The translations under genes were made by a program, and so were the position numbers. A model generated the notes under the pieces. It ran no database searches, was not told where the DNA came from, and saw nothing but the letters and a program-made list of their open reading frames with translations. From Hydrogenophaga sp. (GTDB lineage: Bacteria > Pseudomonadota > Gammaproteobacteria > Burkholderiales > Burkholderiaceae_C), in NCBI RefSeq assembly GCF_030158645.1, contig NZ_JAOASO010000026.1, positions 1 through 64,000 of the forward strand: a DNA stretch of 64,000 nt. The letters are read 5' to 3'. Shown here piece by piece: positions 62,319 to 64,000 of the stretch; the first letter of the stretch is position 1; every line of letters begins with the position of its first letter.

Positions 62319-62470
62319 CCGTTGGCATACCGCAGCTGTACTAATTTCTTACAAAGAGTGTGCACAACGTCACGAATCGCCAATCAAAGAATTCATGCGC
62401 TTTGTAGCGTGTCGAAATCCACTCACTGCGTCAGTCGTTGCCTCGCATGCCGCACGTACAACCACCCCTT

Positions 62471-62914
62471 ATGGAGGTCCTCATACCGATCCAACTCTGC
62501 GCCTGCCTCTCATACGACTGCGACTGCACCGATGCAATGGTGTTCCACGTCAAGGTGCTTGACGCCGAGCGTAAAGCGCCCGTGACTTACGGCCAGATGC
62601 CCGGCGAAGTGCCGGTGCCGCCCGAGCACGCCCACCGCGTCATGCACGCCTACCTCGTACACCCCGACTTTGCCGTCATGGCCGGCAACACCCCCCCCGG
62701 TGTGCGCTACACCGGCATCCAGGGCTGCATGCTGGCCATCACCTGCCCGACGGTGGCCAAAGCGACGCGCGTGTTCAACGCGCTGGCCGAGGGTGGCCAA
62801 GTGGGCATGCCCCTGGCCAAGAAATTCTGGGCCGACACCTTCGGCATGGTCACCGACCGCTTCGGCATCCCTTGGGGCGTCAACGGCCGCCTACGGGACA
62901 TGGCCCCCATGTGA
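62471..62914 (+). CDS. PhnB-like VOC-family protein with unusual N terminus
   Basis: A 147-residue member of the PhnB/DUF3795-like VOC group. The C-terminal portion is conserved: APVTYGQMP, HRVMHAYLV, VRYTGIQGCMLAITC, GGQVGMPLAKKFWADTFGMVTDRFGIPWGVN. The N terminus is odd. Family members start MPIQLYAYLSYDGDCTDAM or similar; here IPIQLCACLSYDCDCTDAM follows an ATA where ATG is expected (62483-62485), with GGAGGT just before it. The in-frame ATG at 62471 overlaps that ribosome-binding site. It may be decaying or recently changed. It abuts the next gene at 62915. Confidence 0.75.
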   Translation: MEVLIPIQLCACLSYDCDCTDAMVFHVKVLDAERKAPVTYGQMPGEVPVPPEHAHRVMHAYLVHPDFAVMAGNTPPGVRYTGIQGCMLAITCPTVAKATRVFNALAEGGQVGMPLAKKFWADTFGMVTDRFGIPWGVNGRLRDMAPM

Positions 62915-63268
62915 TCAACGGTGCGTGAGGCGCGCCAGCAGCAGACCGAGCACCACGCCGACGCCCACGGCGGTCAGTGGGTGGGCCCGCGTGCGCGCAC
63001 GCACGCCCTCGGCCGCCTTCCTGCCCGCCTCGCGCAGTTGCATGGCGCGACGCTGCTGGCGCGAGGCCGAGTCGACATCACCGTCCCTGAACGCGGCTTC
63101 GGCTTCATCGGTCTGGCGCTCGACGCGGTCGTTGGCCTCCTGCAGCAGGTGTTTGGTGATGTCGCTGCCGTGCTCGGCCATGCCGGTGTGGCCCGGCTCA
63201 CGAACGACCTCGGTGCTGGGAATGCCGGTGTAAGGGAACGCGTTGTCGGTGTCGGTGTTGCTGGACAT
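62915..63268 (-). CDS. DUF883/YqjD-like membrane-anchored protein
   Basis: A 117-residue protein with a charged, helical N-terminal two thirds (DITKHLLQEANDRVERQTDEAEAAF) and a C-terminal hydrophobic helix (PLTAVGVGVVLGLLLARL). This is the layout of the ElaB/YqjD/DUF883 family, whose members sit in the inner membrane and in E. coli bind ribosomes in stationary phase. The match is by layout rather than by strict motif. The stop codon abuts that of the PhnB-like gene with no spacer. Confidence 0.65.
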   Translation of the reverse strand: MSSNTDTDNAFPYTGIPSTEVVREPGHTGMAEHGSDITKHLLQEANDRVERQTDEAEAAFRDGDVDSASRQQRRAMQLREAGRKAAEGVRARTRAHPLTAVGVGVVLGLLLARLTHR

Positions 63269-63378
63269 GGGTGTCTCCAAAAAGCCCGCGACGTGGGGCC
63301 CAGAACACGACAGTAGATGCGTCGAACCACCGGGTCTGTTCGTTGCCGCACGGCGGTCCGCACCCTGTCCGGTGCGCC

Positions 63379-63822
63379 TCAGAGCTGTCCTTCGCTCAGC
63401 GTGTCGAGCTGAAAGCGTCCGCTGCGGTCCCACAGCCAGGTGTCCACGTACTGCACGCGCCCGAAGCCGGGCGGTGACGGGAACGGCGCGGCGGCGCGCA
63501 CCAGGCGTTCGATCTCGGCCATGACCTCCGGCGCATGGCTGGGGCCGCGCAGCCAGCGCGTGGACCCCACGCGCCCACCCTGGCTCAGTTCCACCTCGAA
63601 CACGCCGATGGCGTACAGCATGGGCGGCAGTTTTCCCCGGAAGATGCGGTCGGGGTACTGGCGGTAGAGGTGGGTGGCGGCTTCGCGGCGGTAGGCTGCG
63701 CTGGCGGGCGCCCGGCCGGGCAGCGGTGCGCGGGTGCCGCAACCGGCGGCCAGCGCCGCAGCGCCGGTGGCGGCGGCCAGCGCCATGAACCGGCGGCGTT
63801 CTTCCAGGGTTTTGGTGAGCAT
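63379..63822 (-). CDS. Small exported protein with lipobox (hypothetical)
   Basis: A 147-residue protein with a signal sequence (RRRFMALAAATGAAALAAGC) ending in the lipobox AAGC, so it is probably a lipoprotein; the twin arginines could also direct Tat export. The mature part has a YRREAATHLYRQYPDRIFRG segment and a TonB C-terminal-like strand pattern (YAIGVFEVELSQGGRV, then LVRAAAPFPSPPGF). I do not recognise a specific family. An in-frame ATG at 63852 would add ten residues; the ATG at 63822 gives the normal signal peptide. Confidence 0.75.
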   Translation of the reverse strand: MLTKTLEERRRFMALAAATGAAALAAGCGTRAPLPGRAPASAAYRREAATHLYRQYPDRIFRGKLPPMLYAIGVFEVELSQGGRVGSTRWLRGPSHAPEVMAEIERLVRAAAPFPSPPGFGRVQYVDTWLWDRSGRFQLDTLSEGQL

Positions 63823-63896
63823 GGGATAGGACGGCGGGTTGAAATCGTGCATTGGACCAGCGTGCAAGCGGCGGCACAACGGGCCGCAACACCCGC

Positions 63897-64000
63897 TTAC
63901 CGCTGTCGCAAGGTCCGGCTCAGCAGGATCACCGGCACCAGCCCCACGAGCACCAGCGTGAGCGCGGGCAAGGCCGCTTCGCCCAGGCGCTCGTCGCGCG
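63897..64000 (-). CDS. C terminus of a membrane protein, probably ABC-transporter permease (partial)
   Basis: The gene runs off the right edge; the last 34 residues are visible, ending ALPALTLVLVGLVPVILLSRTLRQR before TAA 63897. One hydrophobic segment followed by a short basic tail suits the end of an iron(III)/thiamine-type ABC permease. The family cannot be fixed from this tail alone. Confidence 0.5.
   Translation of the reverse strand, partial: RDERLGEAALPALTLVLVGLVPVILLSRTLRQR

Noticed and set aside
50507-62470. Possibility that the CDI locus is a genomic island inserted at tRNA-Arg(CCU)
   Set aside because: The spmAB fusion lies between the tRNA and the CDI genes, no integrase is present, and I could not find a second copy of the tRNA 3' end downstream of the locus.

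Overview
The window is a high-GC, gene-dense chromosomal segment that reads as a betaproteobacterium of the Burkholderiales, most likely Comamonadaceae (Hydrogenophaga/Acidovorax-like). The basis is an aa3 cytochrome oxidase operon of the ctaC-ctaD-ctaG-ctaE type with its DUF2970 and DUF2909 partners, a MoxR/VWA pair, TamA-TamB, a pca cluster under an IclR regulator, and G/C-rich intergenic repeats. I see no IS element, prophage, CRISPR array or rRNA. No gap between genes exceeds 300 bases.

1-13 kb: small enzymes and accessory clusters. Four minus-strand genes (cysteine hydrolase, acetyltransferase, PPC protein, hypothetical) face a histone-deacetylase-like amidohydrolase. A plus-strand set at 3.3-6.9 kb encodes a DUF3034 envelope protein, an exported truncated hemoglobin, an exported cupredoxin, an ECF sigma factor and a RskA-type anti-sigma factor. 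Then come queF, an alpha/beta hydrolase, a prolyl-hydroxylase-like oxygenase and yaaA on the minus strand, and a VOC protein / FAD monooxygenase / DUF2783 cluster on the plus strand.

13-21 kb: housekeeping. valS, a 2-hydroxyacid-dehydrogenase-like protein with substituted catalytic residues, a TusA-like protein, a Nudix hydrolase, cysM, tRNA-Leu(CAA), an SDR and a ferredoxin-reductase fusion.

21-31 kb: cytochrome c oxidase and its biogenesis. SCO1, ctaB, ctaA, a second SCO-like protein and SURF1 lie beside ctaC-ctaD-(36-residue assembly peptide)-ctaG-DUF2970-ctaE. A perfect FNR-type box sits just upstream of ctaC.

31-51 kb: DUF2244, a methyltransferase-like protein, comF, trmL, a MaoC hydratase, an orphan ParA, a TauE transporter, pcaF-pcaJ-pcaI with a divergent IclR regulator, a TRIC-type membrane protein, DUF1841, cytochrome c4, MoxR-GNAT-VWA, tamA-tamB, tRNA-Arg(CCU) and an SpmA-SpmB fusion.

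52-62 kb: a contact-dependent-inhibition-type two-partner secretion locus, transcribed on the minus strand as tpsB - tpsA/cdiA (2579 aa) - immunity candidate - orphan toxin-tip fragment. This is the most interesting region. The C-terminal toxin has a GGGVQFE ending that I read as possibly TNT/ADP-ribosyltransferase-like. The orphan fragment matches 52 residues of the toxin exactly at protein level with 10 silent base differences and stops just before that motif. TpsB carries a signal peptide resembling that of TpsA, and its Shine-Dalgarno sequence lies in one arm of a long hairpin. The window ends with a PhnB-like protein with an odd start, a DUF883-like protein, a small lipoprotein and the tail of a membrane protein.
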